A stretch of DNA of 40,803 nucleotides from a virus. The translations under genes and the position numbers were made by a program. How positions within the stretch are numbered: the first letter of the stretch is position 1; each line of letters starts with the position of its first letter. The stretch lies in IMG/VR virus record IMGVR_UViG_3300042691_030418, positions 1 through 40,803 of that record; one strand, 5' to 3'. Below, one piece after another: positions 20,960-27,883 of the stretch. Below the pieces are notes generated by a model that saw nothing but the letters and a program-made list of their open reading frames with translations, was not told the DNA's origin and did no database searches.

Positions 20960-20973
20960 CGGTAAAATAACCG
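20960..20973. promoter_or_regulatory. Operator site CGGTAAAATAACCG
   Basis: Second site of the right operator pair, 24 bases from the first (start to start) and 12 bases before the Cro-like start. Contains TAAAAT, a possible -10 for rightward transcription. Confidence 0.75.
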
Positions 20974-20985
20974 ACGCTCGGGGCT

Positions 20986-21234
20986 ATGTTTGACGCCATC
21001 TCTCAGCTCCTTTCCCTGACCGACGAATACGAGCGGGTCACCGGCTGCGACCGGGTCACCGTCTCGTGGCGGGTGTTCGGGGACTCGAAAAAGCTCGCTG
21101 CCCTCCACGAGGGGAAGGACATACAGGTCCGGCGATATGAGGCCGCCGTGCGCTGGTTGTCCGCCAACTGGCCGGACGGTGCGACGTGGCCCGAGCGGAT
21201 CGGGCGCCCCAACCTTGAAGAAGTCGCGGCCTGA
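20986..21234 (+). CDS. Cro-like regulator
   Basis: 82 residues. Similar in pattern to small Alphaproteobacterial phage proteins with SLTDEYERVTGCDRVTVSWRVFGDSKKLAALHEGKDIQVRRYEAAVRWLSANWP. The segment around VTVSWRVFGDSKKLAAL has helix-turn-helix character. Its place, opposite the repressor and just downstream of operators, is that of Cro in lambda. Direct DNA binding is inferred. Confidence 0.75.
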   Translation: MFDAISQLLSLTDEYERVTGCDRVTVSWRVFGDSKKLAALHEGKDIQVRRYEAAVRWLSANWPDGATWPERIGRPNLEEVAA

Positions 21235-21244
21235 TGGTTGCGGG

Positions 21245-21472
21245 TTACCCCACCCGCCGCGATAGCGGCTCCAGCGCACCGTTGATGTGGGTGTCTAGCG
21301 CCGTCAGCGTGGCGATGGTGGTGGGGCAATGGCCGCACCGGGCGCATCGGTCGCGCTGCCCGGCAACCCTGATCCGGTCGCGCAGCGGCGCCGGTGCGGG
21401 TGGGTCGTATGTCGCGAGGTCTGCGGCCGTTCGGCGCGCACACGCCGCCAACGCCAATTCGCCGAAAAGCAT
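21245..21472 (-). CDS. Possible small Cys-containing protein
   Basis: 75 residues from the ATG at 21472, with GAGGA four bases upstream on the coding strand. Contains CARCGHCP near residue 46, a plausible metal site, and helical segments. It ends 10 bases after the converging Cro-like gene. A longer reading frame exists upstream but lacks coding character. Its existence rests on a fair ribosome site and composition only. Confidence 0.42.
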   Translation of the reverse strand: MLFGELALAACARRTAADLATYDPPAPAPLRDRIRVAGQRDRCARCGHCPTTIATLTALDTHINGALEPLSRRVG

Positions 21473-21859
21473 CAATCCTCGCCCTGGCTTTGGCGCTGGT
21501 CTGGTCGCCGCGCCAGAGGGAATAGTTGTGGGCGCACCCACTGGTAGTCAAGGCGCGCTGTCTTTGTGTTGTCACAGACCGGGGGAGGCGTAACTGTGCG
21601 CGCCCCCCTTGGTGCAGTTCTAAACGGGTCCGGCTCCCCGACCGGCGCCCTACGCGAGCGCGTTGTCCCTCCCGCGCTTGCGGCCCCGGGTTGCTCCCCA
21701 GCGGGCGCCCGGGGTGCCCGTCTAATTCGGGGGAAGTCCCCAGCGTCCTACACCGGGCGAGGGCTGGATAAACCGGCCCCCCTGCGCTCTGCGTCAACAC
21801 CGGCCCCCGAAGCGGCGAACTCCGCGCGTGTATCCGGTGAAGGGGGGCAAGCCCGGGTC
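21473..21859. other. Gap without convincing genes in early right region
   Basis: About 390 bases where all six frames have either stops or compositions typical of non-coding antisense. Several short GC hairpins occur (for example CGGGC...GCCCG near 21710 and GGGGAAGTCCCC near 21730). No T-run terminator is seen. It might hold an untranslated leader, an antitermination site or an RNA. Confidence 0.4.
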
Positions 21860-22036
21860 TCATTCCGGCGCCTCGTTGGGGGCGCCAGCGGCCAACCGCA
21901 GCGCGGCCTCCGAAAGCTGGGCGCGAAGCAGCCGCTCCGCGCGATGCAGGCCAGGACGAGCAGCCGGTTCGGTGCGGGCTGCCCGGCGCAGGCGTACTGC
22001 CGCGTCGAACTGTGCCCGCGCTCTGTCGAGCGTCAT
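21860..22036 (-). CDS. Possible small helical protein, 58 aa
   Basis: Reads MTLDRARAQFDAAVRLRRAA, continuing with AERLLRAQLSEAALRLAAGAPNEAPE; amphipathic helices with good codon bias but only a weak ribosome site. It is divergent from the regulator gene at 22090. No family recognised; could be a chance frame. Confidence 0.4.
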   Translation of the reverse strand: MTLDRARAQFDAAVRLRRAARTEPAARPGLHRAERLLRAQLSEAALRLAAGAPNEAPE

Positions 22037-22089
22037 CGGGGGCTTTCGGGCGACCGGGGGGTCGCGTCAGCACCTTATGGGCACGCACC

Positions 22090-22380
22090 ATGAAGCGCGA
22101 ACCCGGCGATCCGCAACTTTTGTCAGGACGCCTTGCGGACTTCGTTCGGACCAAGGGTTCAGCGAAGGTGTTGGCGCGCGCCATCGGCTGCGACGTGCGG
22201 ACTGCCGAGAACATTCGCCGGGGAACGTGGCCCGGCGCCCGCCACTGGTCCGGCCTTTGGGACGCCTACGGCGTTGAGGTCGTGGACGCCGTGTTCCCCC
22301 GCACACGCACCCGCCGAAAACCCCTGGGGACGCGCTGGCCCCGTCATCGCCCAGCGCACGAACGGAGATTTATTTCGTGA
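22090..22380 (+). CDS. HTH regulator of early operon
   Basis: 96 residues from ATG at 22090. SGRLADFVRTKGSAKVLARAIGCDVRTAENIRRGTWPGARHWSGLW contains a helix-turn-helix (AKVLARAIGCDVRTAENIRRG) of the kind found in phages of Alphaproteobacteria near immunity regions. The C-terminus is basic (RTRTRRKPLGTRWPRHRPAHERR). Its stop overlaps the next start (GTGA). Confidence 0.65.
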   Translation: MKREPGDPQLLSGRLADFVRTKGSAKVLARAIGCDVRTAENIRRGTWPGARHWSGLWDAYGVEVVDAVFPRTRTRRKPLGTRWPRHRPAHERRFIS

Positions 22381-23141
22381 CTGACCTAACCTTCTCCAAC
22401 CTGTCGCCCAGCACGGACGACACGGCATCCATCACCGGGATGCCGCGCTCCAAAAAGCGGGCGCTCCTGCAGTTCCACCTCTCCAAGATCAACGCTGCCC
22501 AGCGCGAGGTCGATGAGGCCCGCGCGCCGTTCGACGCCGCCAAGGACAAGCTCACCGCCGCGTTCCATGACGCGATCTCAGACCTTGGAAAGCGCAACGG
22601 CTACACGCGGAAATACCTGGGCGACCTCGCTGCCGAGATGCGTTCCCAGGTGCGCGAGGCGGCCCGCGACGAGTCCCGCCGCGTGGAGGACCGGATCGAC
22701 CTCTCGCTGCCGGTCGCGGGTGGCTTGCAGATGCAGCTTGCCCTGGGTGAACTGGAAAACACCCCCGAGGAGACCAAGGAACTCGGTCGCTGGGAATACC
22801 AGGGCTTCCTCCTGGGTCGCGCCGGGCGCCTGAACTATGTCCCGGACGGTTGCCCGCCCCGCTACCATCAAGCGGTCATGCGCGCGGCGGAAGCCGGGCA
22901 GGCGCTCACCCAGTCGATGTTCCTTGAGGCCCAGGCCTACAAGGACGAGCAGGCGGCGCCACAGGCCGAGGTCGAGGCCAAGCCGCTCAACGACCTACCG
23001 GAGCCGGGCACGCCGGAACACGACGCCGCGCTGCGGGAGTCGGAGCGGCTGGCGCGCGAGAGCCTGGGCGTTCCCGAGGATGCGGGTCGCGCCAAGCGCA
23101 CCAAGCCCTCGGCGGCGAACGACCGGGCGGTGGCGGCCTGA
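22377..23141 (+). CDS. Early phage protein, RMF-like segment, 254 aa
   Basis: Starts at GTG overlapping the previous stop. Residues 30-110 are a charged helical region (HLSKINAAQREVDEARAPFDAAKDKLTAAFHD). Residues about 136-185 read WEYQGFLLGRAGRLNYVPDGCPPRYHQAVMRAAEAGQA, which resembles the W/Y-x2-G...GR...P...YHQ..M..G..GQ pattern of ribosome-modulation-factor-like domains found in phages. The remainder is acidic, probably flexible. Assignment to that fold is tentative. Confidence 0.6.
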   Translation: MTDLTFSNLSPSTDDTASITGMPRSKKRALLQFHLSKINAAQREVDEARAPFDAAKDKLTAAFHDAISDLGKRNGYTRKYLGDLAAEMRSQVREAARDESRRVEDRIDLSLPVAGGLQMQLALGELENTPEETKELGRWEYQGFLLGRAGRLNYVPDGCPPRYHQAVMRAAEAGQALTQSMFLEAQAYKDEQAAPQAEVEAKPLNDLPEPGTPEHDAALRESERLARESLGVPEDAGRAKRTKPSAANDRAVAA

Positions 23142-23443
23142 TGGCGCACACTGGTCGCCAAGACCGCTCGGCGGCGACGAGGGCTAAGGTTCTCGTCGCC
23201 GCTAAGGCGCTGTTCGAGTCCGTGGGCTACGACCGCGCCTCCTGGCGGACCATTGCCCAGGCGGCAGGCGTGGGCACCAGCACGCTCTTGTCGGTCTGCA
23301 GCGACAAGGCCGACCTCTACCGGGAGGTCTTCGGCCACGCGCCGGTGACACCCGAGATGGGTCGCGCCCTCTACCTCGCCGCGCGCAGCGGCGCCGACCC
23401 GGATCGCCTTGCCGCCCTGGTCGCAGCGGTCGAGGAGGCGTAG
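23141..23443 (+). CDS. Truncated TetR-family DNA-binding protein
   Basis: 100 residues in a TGATG overlap. Residues 12-60 are a TetR N-terminal domain: AATRAKVLVAAKALFESVGYDRASWRTIAQAAGVGTSTLLSVCSDKADLYREVF, with the helix-turn-helix in RTIAQAAGVGTSTLLSV. The C-terminal ligand-binding/dimer domain of normal TetR proteins (about 140 residues) is replaced by about 35 residues. It could be a minimal operator-binding protein or a remnant of host origin. Confidence 0.7.
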   Translation: MAHTGRQDRSAATRAKVLVAAKALFESVGYDRASWRTIAQAAGVGTSTLLSVCSDKADLYREVFGHAPVTPEMGRALYLAARSGADPDRLAALVAAVEEA

Positions 23444-23447
23444 CGCC

Positions 23448-23858
23448 ATGAAGGCCCCGCGCATCGTCCGCTCGGAACTGGCGGTCCATATGCAGGTGGC
23501 CGCGTACCTCCGGCGGGCCATGCCGCAGCCGGACTTCCCGGTCCTGTGGTGGCACACCCCCAACGGCGAAAAGCGGGACCAGCGCACGGCGGCCAAGCTG
23601 CGCGCGATGGGCGTGCTGCCGGGCGTGGCGGACTTCCTGTTCATCATGCCGAACGGGCAGGCCGCGTTCCTCGAATTGAAGTCGGCGACAGGCGCGCTTT
23701 CGGAGGACCAGGAACAGTTCCGCTTCCGCGTCCGCCAGAATGGCTGCGGCTACGCGACGGCGCGCACCCTGGACGAGGCGGTCGTGATCCTTGAGCGATG
23801 GCTGGCCGCATATGGCCTCCAGCCTCGCGCCCGCCTGACGCGGAGGATCGCCGCGTGA
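23448..23858 (+). CDS. VRR-NUC domain nuclease
   Basis: 136 residues. Sequence WWHTPNGEKRDQRTAAKLRAMGVLPGVADFLFIMPNGQAAFLELKSATGALSEDQEQF has the VRR-NUC core: PNG, GVADF with the catalytic Asp, and the ExK motif (ELK). These nucleases act on branched or structured DNA, as in FAN1 and phage Holliday-junction processing. It may supply the junction-resolving function for Bet-mediated recombination and replication (inferred). Stop overlaps next start (GTGA). Confidence 0.85.
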   Translation: MKAPRIVRSELAVHMQVAAYLRRAMPQPDFPVLWWHTPNGEKRDQRTAAKLRAMGVLPGVADFLFIMPNGQAAFLELKSATGALSEDQEQFRFRVRQNGCGYATARTLDEAVVILERWLAAYGLQPRARLTRRIAA

Positions 23859-24148
23859 CCCCGCTGGAAAGCATGACCCTTGAAGCGGTCCGGGTGTTGA
23901 CGGAGCGGCGTGGTGTGCCGCCCAGCTACGACGAGGTCGCCGCCTATATCGGCCTGCAATCCCGCAGCGGCGTGGCCCGGATGGTCGACTCCTTGGAGCG
24001 CCAGGGCTGGCTCGAGCGCGAACCGCACCGCGCGCGGTCCCTGCGGATTGTGGGCGAGCGCCCGCGCCTGGGGCGCCTGTCCACGCCCGAACTGCGGCGC
24101 CTCCGTGAACTGATCACCGAGATCCTAAAAGACCGGGGGGAGGAATGA
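23855..24148 (+). CDS. LexA-type winged-helix protein without peptidase domain
   Basis: 97 residues. TPLESMTLEAVRVLTERRGVPPSYDEVAAYIGLQSRSGVARMVDSLERQGWLEREPHRARSLRIV matches the LexA N-terminal winged helix: SYDEVAAYIGLQSRSGVARMVDSLE is the helix-turn-helix, followed by the wing HRARSL. The S24 catalytic domain of LexA is missing. It may bind host SOS boxes or phage promoters; either would be independent of RecA cleavage. Inference. Confidence 0.8.
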   Translation: MTPLESMTLEAVRVLTERRGVPPSYDEVAAYIGLQSRSGVARMVDSLERQGWLEREPHRARSLRIVGERPRLGRLSTPELRRLRELITEILKDRGEE

Positions 24149-24372
24149 CCGAGCCCACCCCGGACCCCGTTGCGGCCGCCATTGAGCGGGGTGGTGCGAC
24201 CGCCCGATTGCTGGTCGCCCACCGGGACGCCCTGATCCACCACCTCGCCGCGATCCTGCTGATTGCCGGGCCGAACGGGATGGTTGCCTGCGCCTATGGC
24301 GCCGCCGAAGCCGTCCGCATTGCCCACGAGCGCCGCACCCGGGGGGAGGCGCCGCCGTGCTCTCCTACGTGA
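24145..24372 (+). CDS. Hypothetical small protein
   Basis: 75 residues from an ATGA overlap. A central helical segment VAAAIERGGATARLLVAHRDALIHHLAAILLIAG with some hydrophobic character, then ACAYGAAEAVRIAHERRTRG. No family recognised. It overlaps the next gene by 16 bases. Confidence 0.55.
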   Translation: MTEPTPDPVAAAIERGGATARLLVAHRDALIHHLAAILLIAGPNGMVACAYGAAEAVRIAHERRTRGEAPPCSPT

Positions 24373-25097
24373 GCGCCATGGGGAACGGGCCCACCCGGGA
24401 GGCCATTGCCGCTGCCGGATGGCGGTTGTTGCTGTCGCCGGTTGACCGCCGCAACCCCGGTGGCCTGCGCTACGGCCTGGACAACGGTGCGTGGCCAGCG
24501 TTTCAGGCGTGGCTCCGCGCGCGCCAACGTAGGGGTCAGTCTGACGCTGCCGCGATGGCCGAATGGCAGGCCGGGGCCTGGGTCGAGGGTCAACTTAGCG
24601 AGGACCGTTTTGAGGACCACCTCGACCGCCTAGGAGCGGGCGCCGACTGGGTTGTGTTGCCTGACATTGTCGCCTGCGCGGAATCCCTAAGCGTGTCGGT
24701 GCGCTGGTTGAACCGCTGTCTTGCCGCCACGCCGGTCGTGCTGATCGCGGTGCAAGATGGGGTCACCCCGGCTGACGTGGAGCCCTACGTCGGGACGCGT
24801 GTGGGCGTGTTCCTGGGGGGGTCCACCGGTTGGAAGCTGGCGACCGCCGAAATGTGGGGACAGTGGTGTGCCGAGCGCCCCTGTGTGCACCCGCTGTCCA
24901 CACCCGACACCCCCCGGCGGGGGGCGTGGTTCCACTTTGCCCGCGTCAACACCCAGCGCCGCTATCGGCTGGCGCATGCCGTGGGCGCGGACTCCACGGA
25001 CGGTTCGTCCGTTGCCCGCTTCTCCAGCACCCTCGCACCGCTCGATGCGGCCCGTCGTCAACCGGACTTGTTCTCACCACAAAGGACTGCCGCATGA
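24357..25097 (+). CDS. TGT-superfamily-like protein (second tRNA-guanine transglycosylase fold)
   Basis: 246 residues. The order of motifs parallels tRNA-guanine transglycosylases: YGLDNGAWPAF (Asp42, matching the DSGxF strand), LGAGADWVVLPDIVACAESLSVSVRWL, VVLIAVQDGVTPADVE, VGVFLGGSTGWKLA, then HFARVNTQRRYRLAHAVGADSTDGSSVARF, where Asp215 corresponds to the nucleophile strand. No zinc Cys cluster is seen. The family is known in phages but has no settled function. It lies between regulatory genes and DnaB, over 4 kb from the DpdA-like gene of the modification operon. It could be a second DNA-modifying transglycosylase. Confidence 0.65.
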   Translation: MLSYVSAMGNGPTREAIAAAGWRLLLSPVDRRNPGGLRYGLDNGAWPAFQAWLRARQRRGQSDAAAMAEWQAGAWVEGQLSEDRFEDHLDRLGAGADWVVLPDIVACAESLSVSVRWLNRCLAATPVVLIAVQDGVTPADVEPYVGTRVGVFLGGSTGWKLATAEMWGQWCAERPCVHPLSTPDTPRRGAWFHFARVNTQRRYRLAHAVGADSTDGSSVARFSSTLAPLDAARRQPDLFSPQRTAA

Positions 25098-26611
25098 AAC
25101 TGTCAGGCGCGCTTAACCTGGGTTCAACCCCACCCGCGAACGACGCCCAGCCGTTCAACATTGACGCCGAGCAGGCGGTCCTGGGCGCGGTCTTGTACGA
25201 CAACGCCGCCATCGAGCGGGTCGATGAAACCCTGCGGGCCGAGCACTTCTACGAGCCGCTCCACGGTCGGTTGTGGGACGCCGTTTTGTCCCTGGCCCGC
25301 TCGGGCAAGGTGGCTGACCCGGTCCTCGTCTTCGAGCGGATTAAGGACGAGCCGTCGCTGCAAGACCTGGGTGGGATTCGCTACCTTGCCGATCTCGTCG
25401 ACCGCGCCCCCCCGGCGGCCAATGCGCCGGACTATGCCGGGGTCATTCACGACCTCTGGCTTCGGCGCCGGGTGATGGACATAGCGGCGAACGCCATGGC
25501 GGCGGCTTCCGGGTCCGAGTACGACAGCGCGAACGCCGTTGTGGAGGGCGTCGAGGCCGAACTTTACGCCCTGGTCGAAACACGGCGGGAGCAGGGGTTC
25601 CAGAACCTCGACCACTACATCGCCGAAGCGATCCAGATGGCGGCGAAGGCATACGAGCGGGACGGGGGCCTGTCCGGCACCTCAACCGGCCTAATCGACC
25701 TTGATCAAAAGACCGGCGGACTCCACCCCTCCGACCTCATCATCCTGGCCGGGCGCCCCTCCATGGGGAAGACCGCCCTGGCGACCAACATCGCGTTCGA
25801 CGTGGCGCGGTCGTATGCCTTCGAGACCCAGACCGGCGGGGCGAAGAAGACCGTGCGCGGCGGGCGGGTCGGGTTTTTCTCGCTGGAGATGAGCGGCGAG
25901 CAGCTTGCCATGCGAATCCTGGCCGAGGCGTCGGGTGTGTCGTCCGACCGGCTGCGGAAGGGGTCCATCAAGGCGGACGAGTTTGGGCGCGTTCGCGATG
26001 CGGCCATCGAACTACAGGACGCGCCGCTGTTCGTGGACGATACCGGCGGCCTTACCATTGACCGGCTCTGCGCCCGCGCTCGCCGCATGAAGCGCCGCAC
26101 CGGCCTGGACCTGCTGGTGGTCGACTACCTGCAACTCATCCAGCCCTCGCGCACGCGGGCGGGCGCCAACCGGGTCGAGCAGATCACCGAGATATCCATC
26201 GCCTTGAAGGGGCTGGCGAAGGAACTCGACGTGCCGATCATCGCGCTCTCGCAGTTGTCGCGGCAGGTTGAGAACCGCGAGGACAAGCGGCCCCAGCTTG
26301 CCGACCTCCGGGAGTCCGGCTCCATCGAACAGGACGCCGACGCGGTCTGGTTCGTCTACCGGGAGGCCTACTACCTGGGCCGGAAGGAGCCGCGCGAGAA
26401 CACCGCCGAACACCATGCCTGGGTCGAGGAGATGGACGTCATCCGGAACGTCGCCGAAGTAATCCTGGGCAAGCAGCGCCACGGCCCCATCGGCAGCGTG
26501 AAGCTTTCGTTCAACGAGGAACTGACCAAGTTTGGCAACCTGGGCCGCGACGGGCGGTATCAGCCGCCGGACGCGCCGGGCGGCCTCCGCTTTAACCCGG
26601 GGGCGAACTGA
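25094..26611 (+). CDS. dnaB: Replicative DNA helicase, DnaB family
   Basis: 505 residues from ATG at 25094 overlapping the upstream stop. Residues 20-125 are the DnaB N-terminal domain (IDAEQAVLGAVLYDN, HFYEPLHGRLWDA, GGIRYLADLVDRAP). RecA-like domain from about 195: Walker A GRPSMGKTA at 220-228, Walker B LLVVDYLQLI around residue 350, then ALSQLSRQVENREDKRPQLADLRESGSIEQDAD. This is full length and drives replication forks for the phage genome. The C-terminus continues into a phage-specific tail (NLGRDGRYQPPDAPGG). Confidence 0.95.
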   Translation: MKLSGALNLGSTPPANDAQPFNIDAEQAVLGAVLYDNAAIERVDETLRAEHFYEPLHGRLWDAVLSLARSGKVADPVLVFERIKDEPSLQDLGGIRYLADLVDRAPPAANAPDYAGVIHDLWLRRRVMDIAANAMAAASGSEYDSANAVVEGVEAELYALVETRREQGFQNLDHYIAEAIQMAAKAYERDGGLSGTSTGLIDLDQKTGGLHPSDLIILAGRPSMGKTALATNIAFDVARSYAFETQTGGAKKTVRGGRVGFFSLEMSGEQLAMRILAEASGVSSDRLRKGSIKADEFGRVRDAAIELQDAPLFVDDTGGLTIDRLCARARRMKRRTGLDLLVVDYLQLIQPSRTRAGANRVEQITEISIALKGLAKELDVPIIALSQLSRQVENREDKRPQLADLRESGSIEQDADAVWFVYREAYYLGRKEPRENTAEHHAWVEEMDVIRNVAEVILGKQRHGPIGSVKLSFNEELTKFGNLGRDGRYQPPDAPGGLRFNPGAN

Positions 26612-27510
26612 TGCCCGCGCCGCCGTACATGAAGCTCTACTGGGGTGACTACCATCGGGGCACGCGGCACCTCCGCACGGCTGCCGAGCATGGGGCCTAT
26701 CTCCTCCTCATCGGCGCCCTGTGGGACGGCGGGGGGCGCATAGCCGCCGACGATGAAACCCTGGCCCGCCACGCGCAGATGACCGAGCGGGAGTGGGCGA
26801 AGGCCCGGGTCACGATCCTGCCGTTCTTCAAGGTCGCGCGGGGGTGGTTGACCCACAAGCGGGTGAGCGAGGAACTGGCGAAGTTCGACGACATTTCGCG
26901 TAAGCGTCGCGGGGCCGGAAAAACGGGTGGCGAGGTAAGGGCCGGAAAAACCACACGAATTCGCCAAGCAAATGCTAGCCGTTTGCCGACATATACAGAG
27001 TCAGAGTCATTAAACCCCCTTACCCCCTTGCAGGGGGGCGAGCGGTCTAAGTCGTTCAACGAGGCGTGGGACACCTATCCCATCGCGGGACGTGCCAACG
27101 AGGGACCGGATCGGGCTGCGAGCGCCTGGGTCGCGGCAGCCAAGCGGGCGGGTGGGGAAGCGGCCTTGCTGGCGGCGGTGCGGCTGCGGGCGGCCCATGT
27201 GGCGCGGGACCCCACCGAGCGGGTCAAGGTGTTTCACCGCTGGTTGGCCGCCGATGGCTTTGCGGCGTACCTCAGCGCCCCGCAACCCGCTGACACCCGC
27301 CAGTGGCCCGGCCCTGCCGATGTGTGGGCCGCTCTGGTGGTTGCCAAGGGTGAACCCTGGGTGCGGTCCTGGGTGATGGCCTGCGAGTGGCAGGACGTGC
27401 CCCGCCGCGCGCTGCTGACCTCCTCGCCGACAGTCCTGGCCCGGTTGCGAACCGAACTCGGTTCCTGGCTGGACGCGGCGGGCATCGGCCTGGAGGCGCG
27501 GGCGGCATGA
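26611..27510 (+). CDS. YdaU/DUF1376-type replication initiation protein
   Basis: 299 residues, TGATG overlap. The N-terminal domain (PYMKLYWGDYHRGTRHLRTAAEHGAYLLLIGALWDGGG...) is DUF1376, a winged-helix domain found in phage and prophage initiation proteins that work with DnaB. Around codons 100-140 the DNA is unusually rich in A+T for this genome and carries a direct repeat; that central part codes a variable linker (GKTGGEVRAGKTTRIRQANAS). The C-terminal half may bind other replication factors. Together with DnaB it suggests theta replication with host polymerase. Confidence 0.8.
   Translation: MPAPPYMKLYWGDYHRGTRHLRTAAEHGAYLLLIGALWDGGGRIAADDETLARHAQMTEREWAKARVTILPFFKVARGWLTHKRVSEELAKFDDISRKRRGAGKTGGEVRAGKTTRIRQANASRLPTYTESESLNPLTPLQGGERSKSFNEAWDTYPIAGRANEGPDRAASAWVAAAKRAGGEAALLAAVRLRAAHVARDPTERVKVFHRWLAADGFAAYLSAPQPADTRQWPGPADVWAALVVAKGEPWVRSWVMACEWQDVPRRALLTSSPTVLARLRTELGSWLDAAGIGLEARAA
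26912..27045. other. Candidate replication origin inside the initiator gene
   Basis: This stretch is much richer in A+T than its surroundings (especially 26940-27020). It contains a 13-bp direct repeat GGGCCGGAAAAAC at 26912 and 26939 and a CCCCCTTGCAGGGGG hairpin near 27026-27040. Lambda-like phages place their origin within the initiator gene in the same way. Confidence 0.4.
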
Positions 27511-27710
27511 CCGAGCGTGCACCACCGCTCCCCGCTGACCTCACCGAGGCCATGGCGGCGGCCCTCTACGAGGCGGAAAAACACCCGGGCTCCACGCTGC
27601 CGCCGTGGTCGCGGGTTGAACCCACCTACCAGCAGTCCATCCGCCGGGGGATCACCGGCGCCATCGCCGCGCTCTACGACGCGGGCTTCAAGATCGAGAA
27701 GGCGGAATGA
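27507..27710 (+). CDS. Small hypothetical protein
   Basis: 67 residues from an ATGA overlap. N-terminus MTERAPPLPADLTEAMAAALY; then a helix with EKHPGSTLPPWSRVEPTYQQSIRRGITGAIAALYDAG. The phrase PPWSRVEPTYQQSIRRGI suggests a small conserved phage protein; function unknown. Confidence 0.6.
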   Translation: MTERAPPLPADLTEAMAAALYEAEKHPGSTLPPWSRVEPTYQQSIRRGITGAIAALYDAGFKIEKAE

Positions 27711-27883
27711 CCGAGACCACCGACGAACCGATTGTCCCGCGCCGGACCTACGCCACCACCCACGTCTGGCGGTCCTATGCCTTCTTCACCCGCGCGGCCC
27801 CGGCGCCGGGGTTCTACTGCGTCGGTCGTGAGCCCCCGGTGTACCTGCGGCGCGGTGAGCCGATGGCGAGGTGTCACCGATGA
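27707..27883 (+). CDS. Very small hypothetical protein
   Basis: 58 residues, MTETTDEPIVPRRTYATTHV continuing through RSYAFFTRAAPAPGFYCVG. Overlaps both neighbours by four bases (ATGA). No family recognised. Codon use and coupling support it. Confidence 0.55.
   Translation: MTETTDEPIVPRRTYATTHVWRSYAFFTRAAPAPGFYCVGREPPVYLRRGEPMARCHR

Noticed and set aside
20898-20999. A longer repressor starting at 20999
   Set aside because: Would extend the protein through both operators and overlap the divergent Cro-like start; the ATG at 20897 begins right at the conserved domain.
21566-22093. A 175-codon plus-strand frame in the early gap
   Set aside because: Low-complexity Ala/Arg/Ser sequence, no ribosome site, and it runs into the start of a better-supported regulator gene.
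21003-22214. A 403-codon minus-strand frame over the gap after the Cro-like gene
   Set aside because: Would overlap the Cro-like gene, has no family resemblance and no ribosome site. Only short parts in other frames look plausible.
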